From positions 150,155-214,154 of the forward strand of contig JAPOWQ010000025.1 of NCBI GenBank assembly GCA_026707585.1: 64,000 bases of DNA, given 5' to 3'. Every line of letters begins with the position of its first letter. Position 1 is the first letter of the stretch. The notes under the pieces were generated by a model that saw nothing but the letters and a program-made list of their open reading frames with translations, was not told the origin of the DNA and did not search any database. Below, piece by piece: positions 27,801-36,517 of this stretch. This DNA is from Chloroflexota bacterium (lineage in GTDB: Bacteria; Chloroflexota; UBA11872). A program made the position numbers and the translations under genes.

Positions 27801-28775
27801 GTGGAGCACTCCAGCCCCGAGAGTCCGATTCGGACCCCTCGTGCCCGTCCGATTACCAGACGAACGCTGCTCGGCACGTTGGCCCTGGGGGCGTCGGCCC
27901 TCGCCGGTCTGCTGCCCGCCTGCGGCGAGCTACCCACCAACCCCCGGATCAGCGTCCTCCTGGCCGTCAACGAATTGCTTCCCGGTCCCCACCGCTTTCC
28001 CTTCACATTGGTGGACGGCGACGGCGGGCTGGTCACCGGCGCGAACATCAACGTGCGCTTCGTTCGCCTGATCGGGGAACGCGACGAGTTCCGCTTCGAG
28101 GCGCCGGCCCGCGAGCATGTCGCCGGCGCCAGCTACGACCACGTGCACGCGGACGGCACGGTCCACGTCCACGACCACTCACGCTCCTACTACCTGGTTT
28201 CCGACAATCAGTTCGAGGAAGGCCTTTGGCGCGCCGACCTGGAAGTGGAGCCTGCCTTCGGCTCGGCCTACGCGGCCTCGACTGCTTTCCAGGTCGGACG
28301 GCGCACCTCGGCCCCCCGGGTCGGAGACGCCGCGCCGGCCTTCGCCAATCTCACGAGCCGCGACGCACCCAACCTTGAATCCCTGACGACTGCCGATCCA
28401 CCCCTCCCGGCCCTTTACGAGCACTCGATCGTCGAAACTCTGTCCCGCGCCGAACCGTTCGTCGTGGCCTTCAGCACCCCTGGCTACTGCACGTCGGCGA
28501 TGTGCGGACCGGTCACCGCCGTCGTTGGCAGTCTTTCTCGGGACTTTGGCGACCGCGTGCGCTTCATCCATCTCGAGCCCTTCGATCTCAACGTCGCCCG
28601 CACCGAGGGACGCCTCGTGTGGGGCGACGCCGCACGTGCGTGGAACTTGGAAACCGAACCCTGGGTTTTCGTTATCGACGCGTCCGGCCGCGTGGCCGCG
28701 CGCTTCGAGGGCCTGGTCGGTGCGGTCGAACTCGAACCCGCCGTCGACGCCGTGGCTGGTCCGCCGCTGAACTGA
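27801..28775 (+). CDS. Tat-exported lipoprotein with thioredoxin-like CX4C domain
   Basis: 324 residues from a GTG. A twin-arginine signal (ITRRTLLGTLALGASALAGL) ends in the lipobox LLPAC, lipidated Cys at about 41. The first half has a beta domain rich in His (YDHVHADGTVHVHDHSRSYY), likely metal-binding. The second half is thioredoxin-like: VVAFSTPGYCTSAMCGPVTA carries a CX4C pair at the position of the active-site Cys. The combination is reminiscent of SCO-type copper chaperones, but this is not a standard SCO (CxxxCP) motif. It overlaps the next gene by TGATG and is divergent from the DtxR-type regulator. Confidence 0.7.
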   Translation: MEHSSPESPIRTPRARPITRRTLLGTLALGASALAGLLPACGELPTNPRISVLLAVNELLPGPHRFPFTLVDGDGGLVTGANINVRFVRLIGERDEFRFEAPAREHVAGASYDHVHADGTVHVHDHSRSYYLVSDNQFEEGLWRADLEVEPAFGSAYAASTAFQVGRRTSAPRVGDAAPAFANLTSRDAPNLESLTTADPPLPALYEHSIVETLSRAEPFVVAFSTPGYCTSAMCGPVTAVVGSLSRDFGDRVRFIHLEPFDLNVARTEGRLVWGDAARAWNLETEPWVFVIDASGRVAARFEGLVGAVELEPAVDAVAGPPLN

Positions 28776-29257
28776 TGCGTCGCTTCGCCCGCCTCCTGCC
28801 GGTGGTGGTTCTTCTTTTGGCGGCGACCTCAACACCGGCCCTGGCCCACGGCGGCGACCTCGTCTACACGGGCGCCACCGGTCCGTATCAGGTCCGCGCC
28901 TTCGCCAACTGGGCCGAAGGCTGGCTCGACTACTCCATCGATCTCCGCAACGTCTCCACCGGCGCGCGCATTCCCGGCGCGAAGGTCCACGTTACGGTCT
29001 TCGAAAACGGCGTGAACATCGCCCGGTACACCGCCTTCGAGTCGGGCGCCGTCTACGAGTTTGTCGAGCCAAGCCCCGAGGAAGTCCACTGGAATCTCGT
29101 GCTGGACATATCCAGCCCCCTCGGCCCCGCCAAGCTCACCCACGCCCTGGACCTGGCGCCCACCAATTGGGTCCTGCCCAGCGTGCTGGTCATTGGCGGC
29201 TTCTTCGCGGCCGTCGCCGCCCACACCTGGTCCGCCCGCCGCCGCGCCCGCGCCTAG
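28775..29257 (+). CDS. Exported YtkA/FixH-like membrane-anchored protein
   Basis: 160 residues. A signal peptide (about 1-25, ending ALA-HGG) is followed by a small beta-sandwich (YQVRAFANWAEGWLDYSIDL... VHVTVFENG) and a C-terminal membrane helix (WVLPSVLVIGGFFAAVAAHT) with an Arg-rich tail. The layout resembles YtkA-like/FixH-like domains found beside copper genes. Its ATG overlaps the lipoprotein stop (TGATG) and its 3' end overlaps the convergent CopCD-cytochrome gene by 4 bp, so it belongs to the metal island. Confidence 0.65.
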   Translation: MRRFARLLPVVVLLLAATSTPALAHGGDLVYTGATGPYQVRAFANWAEGWLDYSIDLRNVSTGARIPGAKVHVTVFENGVNIARYTAFESGAVYEFVEPSPEEVHWNLVLDISSPLGPAKLTHALDLAPTNWVLPSVLVIGGFFAAVAAHTWSARRRARA

Positions 29258-31509
29258 CTCCGCGCCGCCTCTGGCAGAGTCAGGATGAAGTTGATGATGT
29301 GCCAGGTATCCAGCTCGCCGTAGCGATCGCCGAATGCCGGCATCCCCGTGCCCTCGATCCCGTTGAACACAAATCCGAACAGCGCGTCGTCCGGGTGCAG
29401 CGGCACGTGGATCACCAGGTCCAGCGGCGGAGGATCCAGCGTGGCCGCCAGCGGACCGTCTCCGCGACCCGCCGGGCCGTGACAGCTCACGCACTCGGCC
29501 TCATAGATCTCGCGACCTGCGCTCACTGACGCGTCGTCCGGCGGAATCGGGTTCACCGCCGAGGGCACGACGCCCTGCTGCGGCCCGATGATCAGCAGTC
29601 CCGCCCCCAGCAGAATCGCCGCAAACCCGGTCCCGGTCCCGGCCTGGCGCACGCGCGCCGCCCATCCCTGGCGCGCCAGCGTCGCCAGCGTCAGCACGAA
29701 TCCCATCCCCGCCAGCGCCAGCCCCCAGAACCGCGTCGCCACCGTCGCGTCCACCTCCGCCACGCCAATCGCCGTGGGCGACCCGATGTTCAGCCGCACC
29801 GGCACCCTGGCATCGAACGCTCCCGGCTGCCGCACGATCGCCAGCACCTGCCACGCCCCCGCCAGTGCGAACGCATCGGTCTCCGCTTCGAACGTCCCCT
29901 CCTCGGTCCGCACCGGGCGCTCCACGGTCGTCCCCAGGTCCGTGTCGAGATACCTCAGCTGCAACTCGATATCCGCCTCCGCCGTCCGGCCGCCGCTCGA
30001 CACCACGTCAACCTCCAGCGTGTTTAGTCCCGGCCGCCCCGGCGCCACCCGCACCCGCACCCTCGTATCGCCGCTTGCGCCCACACCTTCCACCGCCAGC
30101 GGCACGTCCCCGCTCACTTGCCGCGCCGGCTCCCGCTCCGTCAGAACGCCCACAACGCCGAGCACGGCAACCGCCATCACGATCTCGGCGGCCACCAGCG
30201 TCCGCAGCGCCTTCGCCGGCCGCGCTCCTGCCCCGCCGGCCCCCGCCAGCCGCGGACGCGTCCACCCCAGGTTTACCCCGCCCAGCGCCAGCAGCGGCGC
30301 CACCAATGCCAGCTTGACGACCAGCAGCAGCCCGTATTCCGTGCTCCACAACCGCGCCGGCTCCACCACCTGCAACCAGGCGCTATACACGCCCGTCACC
30401 ACGATCAACCCAACGGCCACCGTGGCGATGGCGGAGAACCGCGCCGCCACTTCCGTCAAGTGGACCGCTGCTGATCCAGTTGGCCGCGCATTGCGCGCAT
30501 CCAACGCCACCAGCAGCAACACCGGCAAACCACCCACCCAGGCCCCCACCGCCAGCAAGTGAATCAGGTCGGCCACCAGCGCTGGCCCAATATCCACCAG
30601 CGCCGCCGCGTGGCTGCCCAACGAAATCGTCACCGCCATCACAATCCCCGACAGCGCCACGCCACCTAACGCAGCGGTCCCGCGCCGCTCGCCGGACGAC
30701 GAACTCGCCTGATCGGCCGCGACTAGCGCCACCACCAAGGCCACAGTGCGTGAGATCCACAACGCGCCCCACTGCCCCGCCCCGAACACCTCCCCAAACC
30801 CCGCCAGCAGCGAGTCCCCGCCCAGGATCAGGATCTGCGTCCCCAGCAACCCGATCTGACCTGCCAGCGCCAGCAACCCTCCGCCCAGCAACAGCAGCGC
30901 CGTCCGCCGCTCCACGACCCGACGCCGCTCCGGCTGTGCCCCGCGTCGCTGCACCAGCGCCTGCAACGGCCCGCCAATCAACACCGCCGTGCCCACAAAC
31001 AGCAGCCAGCGCGAAGCCGCCGCGGCCGGGCTCGATTCGATCGAAGCCACCGCCACCGCCACGTCCGCCGCCACCGGCTCGCCCACTCCGAAGGCAAACG
31101 ACCCGCGAATCACGTGCCCGTCCACCACCGACAGCGTCCGCCACACCACCACGTACGTGCCGTCCGCCAGCTCCCCCACCGGCACCAGCATCGCCGTGGG
31201 AGTGGTGGGATCGGGTTCCGTCGGACCCGTGGTCACCGGCTGCCCGTTGGCGTCCAGCACCTCCAGGCTGCTGAAGCCCAGGTCAATGGCCTCGCTGAAC
31301 TCCGCATACACCACCGGCGGCGCTGGATCCACCGCCGTACCTGGACTCGGCGACGAACGCACCAGGTTGGCGTGCGCGCCGGCCGGCGCGGCCACCAGCG
31401 CCAGCGCCGTCAGCGCGGCCAGCACCGCCAGGGCCAGCCGCTCGCGGCGGAGCCCAAGCCCCCGCCGCGGGCCGGATGCGCTACCCCGCGCCACGCCGAC
31501 GGAACGCAT
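29254..31509 (-). CDS. CopC-CopD-cytochrome c fusion protein
   Basis: 751 residues from ATG 31509; an in-frame TTG at 31524 is an alternative. After a signal peptide ending AGA, the CopC domain begins HANLVRSSPSPGTAVDPAP and includes TYVVVWRTLSVVDGHVIRGSF. A CopD-like membrane region of about eight helices follows (DLIHLLAVGAWVGGLPVLLL is its characteristic helix). Then come an extracytoplasmic YtkA/FixH-like beta domain, two more helices, and a c-type cytochrome domain with the heme motif CVSCH and a candidate Met ligand in GTGMPAFGDRYGE. It binds or moves copper at the membrane; the fused heme domain implies redox coupling. It overlaps the upstream gene by 29 bp. Confidence 0.85.
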   Translation of the reverse strand: MRSVGVARGSASGPRRGLGLRRERLALAVLAALTALALVAAPAGAHANLVRSSPSPGTAVDPAPPVVYAEFSEAIDLGFSSLEVLDANGQPVTTGPTEPDPTTPTAMLVPVGELADGTYVVVWRTLSVVDGHVIRGSFAFGVGEPVAADVAVAVASIESSPAAAASRWLLFVGTAVLIGGPLQALVQRRGAQPERRRVVERRTALLLLGGGLLALAGQIGLLGTQILILGGDSLLAGFGEVFGAGQWGALWISRTVALVVALVAADQASSSSGERRGTAALGGVALSGIVMAVTISLGSHAAALVDIGPALVADLIHLLAVGAWVGGLPVLLLVALDARNARPTGSAAVHLTEVAARFSAIATVAVGLIVVTGVYSAWLQVVEPARLWSTEYGLLLVVKLALVAPLLALGGVNLGWTRPRLAGAGGAGARPAKALRTLVAAEIVMAVAVLGVVGVLTEREPARQVSGDVPLAVEGVGASGDTRVRVRVAPGRPGLNTLEVDVVSSGGRTAEADIELQLRYLDTDLGTTVERPVRTEEGTFEAETDAFALAGAWQVLAIVRQPGAFDARVPVRLNIGSPTAIGVAEVDATVATRFWGLALAGMGFVLTLATLARQGWAARVRQAGTGTGFAAILLGAGLLIIGPQQGVVPSAVNPIPPDDASVSAGREIYEAECVSCHGPAGRGDGPLAATLDPPPLDLVIHVPLHPDDALFGFVFNGIEGTGMPAFGDRYGELDTWHIINFILTLPEAARS

Positions 31510-32908
31510 ACAACGCCAGGCCAACGCCGGTCATCAGACCCAGTCCGCCAACCGCCAGCCCGATCACCGCAACCCTGAGCGCGGCCGCCGCATCGTCCGT
31601 TGCGTCCCGCGCCTGCTGCTGCGCGGCCGACGCCACCCCGGCAATCTCGCGCGCGCTCGGCACCGGCCGCGGGAATTGCGCCTCCGTGGCCGACCGCACG
31701 TCATCGAATGTGCCGGGACCCGAGGTGAACGTCTCGTCGATCGGCAAGCCGTCAATCGTCCCCACAAATCGGAACCTGTACGGCCCTGGCACGGTCGGAA
31801 TGAAGGGCGCAACGTAGCCACCGTCCTCGCCTGGGAGCGGCGAAAGAGCCATCTGTCGGGCGACACCTGAGGCCGACATATCCCCGGCCAGGTGCGTCAC
31901 CTCCACCACCAGGCTGTTCGCCAGCCCCGTCACGCCGATCCGCTCCTGCCCGGCCTCGCCCACCTGCATGGCCACGGACGTATCGGGGTCCGGGATGTGG
32001 ATCGTCGCTACCGCCTCGATCGTCTCGCCGTCGCGCGCGTACTCCTGGTGCATGTTCGTGTTCAACGTCACACGCACCTCGTTCATGCCCGGCGCCAGCT
32101 TCCCCAGGTGCAGGTACGGACTGTAGACCCGCCCCAGCCGCACCCCGTTCACGTACACGTGCGGATGCCCGTCGCCCGCCACGTTCGGGGCATTGATTCT
32201 CTCTGGCGCTAGCCTGAATCCCTGCGGCATCACCATCAGGTTCGCGCCACCCACCGGGTCCGGCTCCAGGCTGATCGCGACGCTCATCCCCGCGGGCGCC
32301 TCGACCTGCCCAACCTCTTCCGGCGCGGGCGGCATCGCCGGAACGCTGAGTGTCGTCGCCGCCTGCACCGTCTGCCCGCCTACCGCGTATTCGCTGTGAC
32401 CATTCGCCTGCAGCGTCACGCGAATCTCACGGTCTCCGGGCGCAACACCCTTCAGGTGAAACCACTCGCCGTATGCCCGGCCCACCTTCTCGCCGTCCAC
32501 GTATATGTGCGCGTGCCCCTCGCCGTCCACGTCCGCCTGGTTCACTCGCTCCGGCGCGAACTCAAACCCCGTGGGGATGATGTGCACGTTGATCCCGTCA
32601 ATCGGATCGACCTCCGCCGTCACCTCCACCGACATGTCCGAGGTCTCCACCGTCCCGCCGTGCTCGTGACCGCCCTCCGATGCCTGGCTCAACTCGCCGC
32701 CGCTCGCGCGCGTCACCGACAGGTACACCCCATTCGGCTGCCCCTCGTACGCCGGCTCCACCAGGAACCCGACGTCAAACGTGAACCCGTGCACCTCACG
32801 TCCCTCATGCGCCCACACCACGCCAACGGCCGCTGCCAGTGCCGCCCCGGATAGGGCCAGGGCCAGCAGGCTGCGCCTCAGGCGCGGCAGGCGATGCCAG
32901 AAGCTCAT
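31481..32908 (-). CDS. Exported His-rich protein with duplicated ~100-residue domain
   Basis: 475 residues. The signal peptide is about 1-33 (VWA-HEG) and a C-terminal membrane helix lies near 444-466. After a His-rich stretch (GGHEHGG), two homologous units occur at about residues 92-190 and 208-310. Each has a D-P-x-x-G-x-N start, GFxxAPERxN, a GHAHIYVDGEKVGRAYGEW or GHPHVYVNGVRLGRVYSPY core, then xHLxxxAPGxxExRVTL and a H-x-EYA. The His positions suggest metal binding. A further beta domain (320-400) precedes the anchor. I do not recognise a named family. It overlaps the CopC-CopD gene and is surely co-transcribed with it. Confidence 0.7.
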   Translation of the reverse strand: MSFWHRLPRLRRSLLALALSGAALAAAVGVVWAHEGREVHGFTFDVGFLVEPAYEGQPNGVYLSVTRASGGELSQASEGGHEHGGTVETSDMSVEVTAEVDPIDGINVHIIPTGFEFAPERVNQADVDGEGHAHIYVDGEKVGRAYGEWFHLKGVAPGDREIRVTLQANGHSEYAVGGQTVQAATTLSVPAMPPAPEEVGQVEAPAGMSVAISLEPDPVGGANLMVMPQGFRLAPERINAPNVAGDGHPHVYVNGVRLGRVYSPYLHLGKLAPGMNEVRVTLNTNMHQEYARDGETIEAVATIHIPDPDTSVAMQVGEAGQERIGVTGLANSLVVEVTHLAGDMSASGVARQMALSPLPGEDGGYVAPFIPTVPGPYRFRFVGTIDGLPIDETFTSGPGTFDDVRSATEAQFPRPVPSAREIAGVASAAQQQARDATDDAAAALRVAVIGLAVGGLGLMTGVGLALYAFRRRGAG

Positions 32909-33009
32909 TCATAAACCTCGCAGTTAAGGCGCATACCCATGGAACTCATCTCGCCGCCACGGGTCTTGCCCAGATTGCCCGCGCACACGTATGCGCGGAT
33001 GCAGGCCAT

Positions 33010-33369
33010 CTACCGCAAGGCCGGCCTGGGCGGCGGCAGCGGCGGCCCAATGGCTGTCAGGCGCATCCGCCGGATATCGAGACCAACGCGCTCGAACATG
33101 CAAACCACCAGCACCACCGCCAGCAACGCCGGCATCACCCCCACCGGAAACGGCGACGACTGCTCCGGAAACTCGCCGGATGTCCCATCCGCCCCTTCCG
33201 CCTCCGCTGCCGGCATCGCCCACGGCAAGTGAATGTGGTCATGCCCCTCATGCCCACGCGGCGTAACCACCCCAAGCGCCGGCGCCGCACTCGTCACCAA
33301 CGACGGCGCCAGCAAAGCCAGAGCGGCTAGCAGCAGGATGGCGGCAGGCACGACTCGCCGGATCTCCAT
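33010..33369 (-). CDS. Small His-rich membrane protein of the metal island
   Basis: 119 residues. A signal peptide or first helix (about 6-28) is followed by a short loop with RGHEGHDHIHLP, a likely metal-binding His cluster, and one membrane helix (VGVMPALLAVVLVVCMFERV), with a basic Pro-rich cytosolic tail. The family is not recognised. It is the first gene of the reverse unit, 101 bp upstream of the His-rich 475-residue protein. Confidence 0.55.
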   Translation of the reverse strand: MEIRRVVPAAILLLAALALLAPSLVTSAAPALGVVTPRGHEGHDHIHLPWAMPAAEAEGADGTSGEFPEQSSPFPVGVMPALLAVVLVVCMFERVGLDIRRMRLTAIGPPLPPPRPALR

Positions 33370-33511
33370 ACAGCCAGACTATCTGAACTGAACGCACAAG
33401 AGCTCTGCCTGCTACCCGAAGCCGCATCGCTGTGCTCAGGGCTCCAGACGGCTTCAGATTCGGGCAGAATCCCGCCAGTCCAACTCTCTTCACTCACGAA
33501 AGCCATTCCCC

Positions 33512-34291
33512 TTGCCCAACCCCACCTACGCCTTCGGCGACGACGACACCGCCGCCGAACGCCTGCGCATGCTCGCCTACATCTTTGCGCCCGAGATCAA
33601 GAGCTTCCTCGGCCGCGTCCCGCCCGACCCCGGCCTGGTAATCGACCTCGGCTGCGGTCCCGGCTTCACCACCCGCTTCATCGCCGACACACTCAACGCC
33701 CGGAAAACCGTCGGTCTCGACACCTCGCAGCCATTCCTTGACCTTGCAAGCCGCCAGGAGGCAGATGGCGTTTCCTTCATAGAGCACGACGTCACCCGGA
33801 CTCCCTTCCCAACCGGCGCCGCTGACGTGCTCTTCTGTCACCTGCTCCTGCCGCACCTCGCCAACCCTGCCGCCGTGCTGCGGACCTGGGCCTCCCAGCT
33901 TCGACCCGCCGGCCTTCTCCTCGTCGACGAGGTATCCGACATCCAAACCGTCAACCCAACCTTCCGCACCTACCTGGACGCCGCCGAACGTCTGCTCCAC
34001 GGCGTCGGCGGCGACCTCTACGTCGGCCGCCGCGTCGAGCAACTCGGCCGCGTCCCCGGCCTGCGCCGCATATCCAGCCGCCTCGTCAAACACCCCGTCG
34101 CCAGCGCCGCCTGCGCCCGCATGTTCCGCCTCAACCTCAACGCCTGGGGCCCCAACCCCCACGCCGGCCTCTCCCACCACGACCGCGCCAACCTCGCCAC
34201 CCAACTCGACCACCTCACCACCTCCACCGCCACCACCGACATCCACTGGCAGATGCGCCAGGTCACCTTCAAAGCCACCACAGGCAGCTGA
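33512..34291 (+). CDS. SAM-dependent methyltransferase (class I)
   Basis: 259 residues from a TTG. Motif I is LVIDLGCGPGFTTRFIA; motif II gives TVGLDTSQPFLDLA; the DVLFCHLLLPHLANP segment is motif IV-like; and LRPAGLLLVDEV is post-motif. The last ~100 residues are a lineage-specific extension, low in recognisable motifs. The substrate is unknown. It is divergent from the metal island (142-bp gap) and followed by the lower-GC patch. Confidence 0.8.
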   Translation: MPNPTYAFGDDDTAAERLRMLAYIFAPEIKSFLGRVPPDPGLVIDLGCGPGFTTRFIADTLNARKTVGLDTSQPFLDLASRQEADGVSFIEHDVTRTPFPTGAADVLFCHLLLPHLANPAAVLRTWASQLRPAGLLLVDEVSDIQTVNPTFRTYLDAAERLLHGVGGDLYVGRRVEQLGRVPGLRRISSRLVKHPVASAACARMFRLNLNAWGPNPHAGLSHHDRANLATQLDHLTTSTATTDIHWQMRQVTFKATTGS

Positions 34292-34374
34292 CCCAAGGGC
34301 ACTATGCAACCACGGCTGTCATCATTGGCCAGCTATGCTGCCCGTGTGTTTCACTTTGGCCACGGACGCGAGCA

Positions 34375-34602
34375 ATGCTGGCTTACAGACTGCCCATGAA
34401 CACAACTCGAGTATCGCTTAGTTGCTCGATTGCAATCCTGCCCGGCCGAGACACTGACGTTCCACGAACTAGCGCCCAGGAAAACCCTAGGCCTGAAGCA
34501 AACGATCCTTCGAGCTTCGGACCATCAGACAATGTAGCTTTCGGGGAGTCCCAGAAGCCGACGTACGCTGAGACTCTAGAAACTTCAGCAAGGCGGACTT
34601 GA
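34375..34602 (+). CDS. Doubtful small ORF coupled to the RAMA-domain gene
   Basis: 75 residues, not recognised. Its TGA overlaps the ATG of the next gene (TGATG), the arrangement expected for translational coupling, but the protein is Ser/Pro/Glu-rich without any fold signature. It lies in the 310-bp stretch 34292-34601 that otherwise has no feature. It may simply be an open leader. Confidence 0.25.
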   Translation: MLAYRLPMNTTRVSLSCSIAILPGRDTDVPRTSAQENPRPEANDPSSFGPSDNVAFGESQKPTYAETLETSARRT

Positions 34603-36017
34603 TGGCCAGAAATCCATTAGATCAAACTCTCGACACCATCCGCAGTCGCATTGAATCGCATCGCGGCGAGGGAGTCTCTGAGGAAGGCACCAAGATCGCC
34701 CTCATTAATCCGTTGCTGCGAGACCTGGGCTGGGATACTGAGAATCTTCGCGAGGTCTCTCCAGAATTCTCTTCATCAGGCGGTCGTGTCGACTATGCTT
34801 TAATCATTGATAATCAACCTCGTTTGCTTGTCGAAGCCAAGGCGCTAGATATCAATCTAGACAATCCAAAGTTGGCGATGCAGCTCACCGTCTACGCCGT
34901 CACGACTGGCGTAAGATGGGCGGTATTGACGAACGGCGACGAGTACATTATTTTCAATGCTTATGCGGAAGTTCCCATCGAAGAAAAAGTCTTTACGAGA
35001 GTCCGCATTAGCGATGAACATGTCCATTCCGCACAGGTCCTGAGTCTTCTCTCGCGAAGCGCAACGCTGAACGCTCTCCTCGATGCACACTGGCAGGAGG
35101 AGCTCGCTAAACGAGAGCGACAGCACGTCGATCAGAAAGTATTGGACGCTCTGCGGGGATTGTTCGTGAAAGAACCGCCGGACGCATCCCTTGTGCGTCT
35201 TCTACGTAGGCAAGTTAGCGACCTGGCTCCCAGTGACATCAGAGAGGGTCTGCGAAGGACCATCGCAACGTTCGAGTCATCGCCTGACGAAGAGGTCAAG
35301 TCCAGAGTCCCTAAGCCCGTGAACCCTCTGATCTCGAAGCCTCCACCAGCGGAATCCAGAGCATCAGACATGCCTGATACAGTCGTCGTACCCGCCCGTG
35401 AAAGAAATTTTCACGACACTTTCCTTGGTGAGAACCGCTGGTATGCAGTGAACATTAGCGAAGAACTGATTCCCCGTATGAAGTACATCGCGGTCTATCG
35501 GACAACGCCCGTATCGGCAATTACGCACATCGCACCGGTCAAGTCGATAGAGCCTTGGGAAGGCTCGGAGAAGTTTGTAGTCAATTTTAGTGAGCCAGCC
35601 GGAGAGATTGGCCCCATCAAGCTAGGACGTGGTATACCCCCGGCAGGTCGACGCTACACGTCCAAAGCAGCCCTCGAAGCGGTTACGAGCATTGCCGACC
35701 TCTGGGGAGTTAATCCAAAGGCCGAGCTTAAGCAGATCATTGACGCGCAAATCCTGAATCCGCCGCTCGAGGTATTCGCAACCTACCGAGGGCAGAAGCA
35801 AACAGCCCGAATTGAGCGTGACGGAACTCTAACGTTTCAGAGCCAGAAGTATCAGTCGCTATCGGGAGCCGGAGCTGCTGCTAAACGCGCAGCTGGATAC
35901 ACGGGGCCGAAGCCTGCTACCCAAGGATGGACCTTTTGGAAGTTCATAGATGAAGACGGGCTTGGCAAACCTATAAACGCTCTGCGTAGGCGATTCCTGA
36001 AGCAGCAAGAGTCCTAG
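34602..36017 (+). CDS. Standalone HSDR_N-type nuclease-like protein with C-terminal RAMA domain
   Basis: 471 residues. The N-terminal domain has the type I restriction R-subunit N-terminal pattern: VSEEGTKIALINPLLRDLGWD, then GGRVDYALIIDNQPRLLVEAKA with the PD-(D/E)xK-type Asp, Glu and Lys, then RWAVLTNGDEYIIFN. There is no helicase part. The C-terminus (GTLTFQSQKYQSLSGAG... QGWTFWKFIDEDG) matches RAMA/DUF4357, a small domain tied to modified-DNA recognition in restriction systems. The middle (about 270-390) is unassigned. GC content is visibly lower than in the flanks, pointing to transfer. No methylase is adjacent. A single-protein defence role is a fair inference, not shown. Confidence 0.75.
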   Translation: MARNPLDQTLDTIRSRIESHRGEGVSEEGTKIALINPLLRDLGWDTENLREVSPEFSSSGGRVDYALIIDNQPRLLVEAKALDINLDNPKLAMQLTVYAVTTGVRWAVLTNGDEYIIFNAYAEVPIEEKVFTRVRISDEHVHSAQVLSLLSRSATLNALLDAHWQEELAKRERQHVDQKVLDALRGLFVKEPPDASLVRLLRRQVSDLAPSDIREGLRRTIATFESSPDEEVKSRVPKPVNPLISKPPPAESRASDMPDTVVVPARERNFHDTFLGENRWYAVNISEELIPRMKYIAVYRTTPVSAITHIAPVKSIEPWEGSEKFVVNFSEPAGEIGPIKLGRGIPPAGRRYTSKAALEAVTSIADLWGVNPKAELKQIIDAQILNPPLEVFATYRGQKQTARIERDGTLTFQSQKYQSLSGAGAAAKRAAGYTGPKPATQGWTFWKFIDEDGLGKPINALRRRFLKQQES

Positions 36018-36517
36018 TCAAAGGACACACAACCCGACTCACCGATCTCAGTCTAATCCTGTACACCTTGCCCCTAGTCTGGTATCGTCTATTCAAAGGT
36101 TCCCTCCCGATGACAAGAGCCCAAGGGGCTCTCTCCGGCAACGGAGTAGTCGGGAGGGTCACTCTTTCTCAGGACCAGAAGAGGAACCACGTCTTCGCGA
36201 TCCGACTTAGATCTGTCCGACTGACAATGGAATAGAGTCTCTCGGTTGCGGGAATCAGATCCCCTTCGCCATCCGACTCGAAATATGCGACGAGACCCCT
36301 GGAATGAAGCCGACCGGCATCAGGCGAAGCGCGGATGCTGATCCTGGATCGAGAATCGAAAGCCAGAGAATTGTGCGGCCGTGATGCTCAGTCCTCGTGT
36401 GTGCGGCCTCCGCATGGACCCCAACCGGCACGACTCACCCGATGCACCTGACCACACTTCCGCTGGTCGCGCCCACCGCGCGCGTATCATCACCTACGCC
36501 CACTACGTAAACACCCT
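36018..36517. other. 500-bp non-coding stretch
   Basis: It contains the hairpin element at 36102-36158 and a TATCAT box at about 36487-36492 ahead of the dehydrogenase gene. Otherwise I see no gene. Base composition shifts back toward high GC across it. Confidence 0.5.
36102..36158. ncRNA. Candidate structured element: three-way junction with GCAA tetraloop
   Basis: A 9-bp outer stem (CCCTCCCGA/TCGGGAGGG, 36102-36110 with 36150-36158) encloses two hairpins. The first is AGAGCCC/GGGCTCT, 7 bp with a 3-base loop (36116-36132). The second is CTCCG-GCAA-CGGAG, 5 bp with a GNRA loop (36133-36146). The two inner hairpins abut directly. I cannot match it to a known riboswitch or ribozyme. Either strand could be the functional one, although the GCAA loop reads on the plus strand. 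Confidence 0.45.

Noticed and set aside
27801..28775. Classical SCO1 copper chaperone
   Set aside because: The cysteines are spaced CX4C (YCTSAMC) with no following Pro or conserved His at the expected place, so I kept the broader thioredoxin-like label.
36102..36158. tRNA or hammerhead ribozyme
   Set aside because: There are only two inner hairpins, no anticodon arm or CCA; the hammerhead core CUGAUGA...GAAA is missing.
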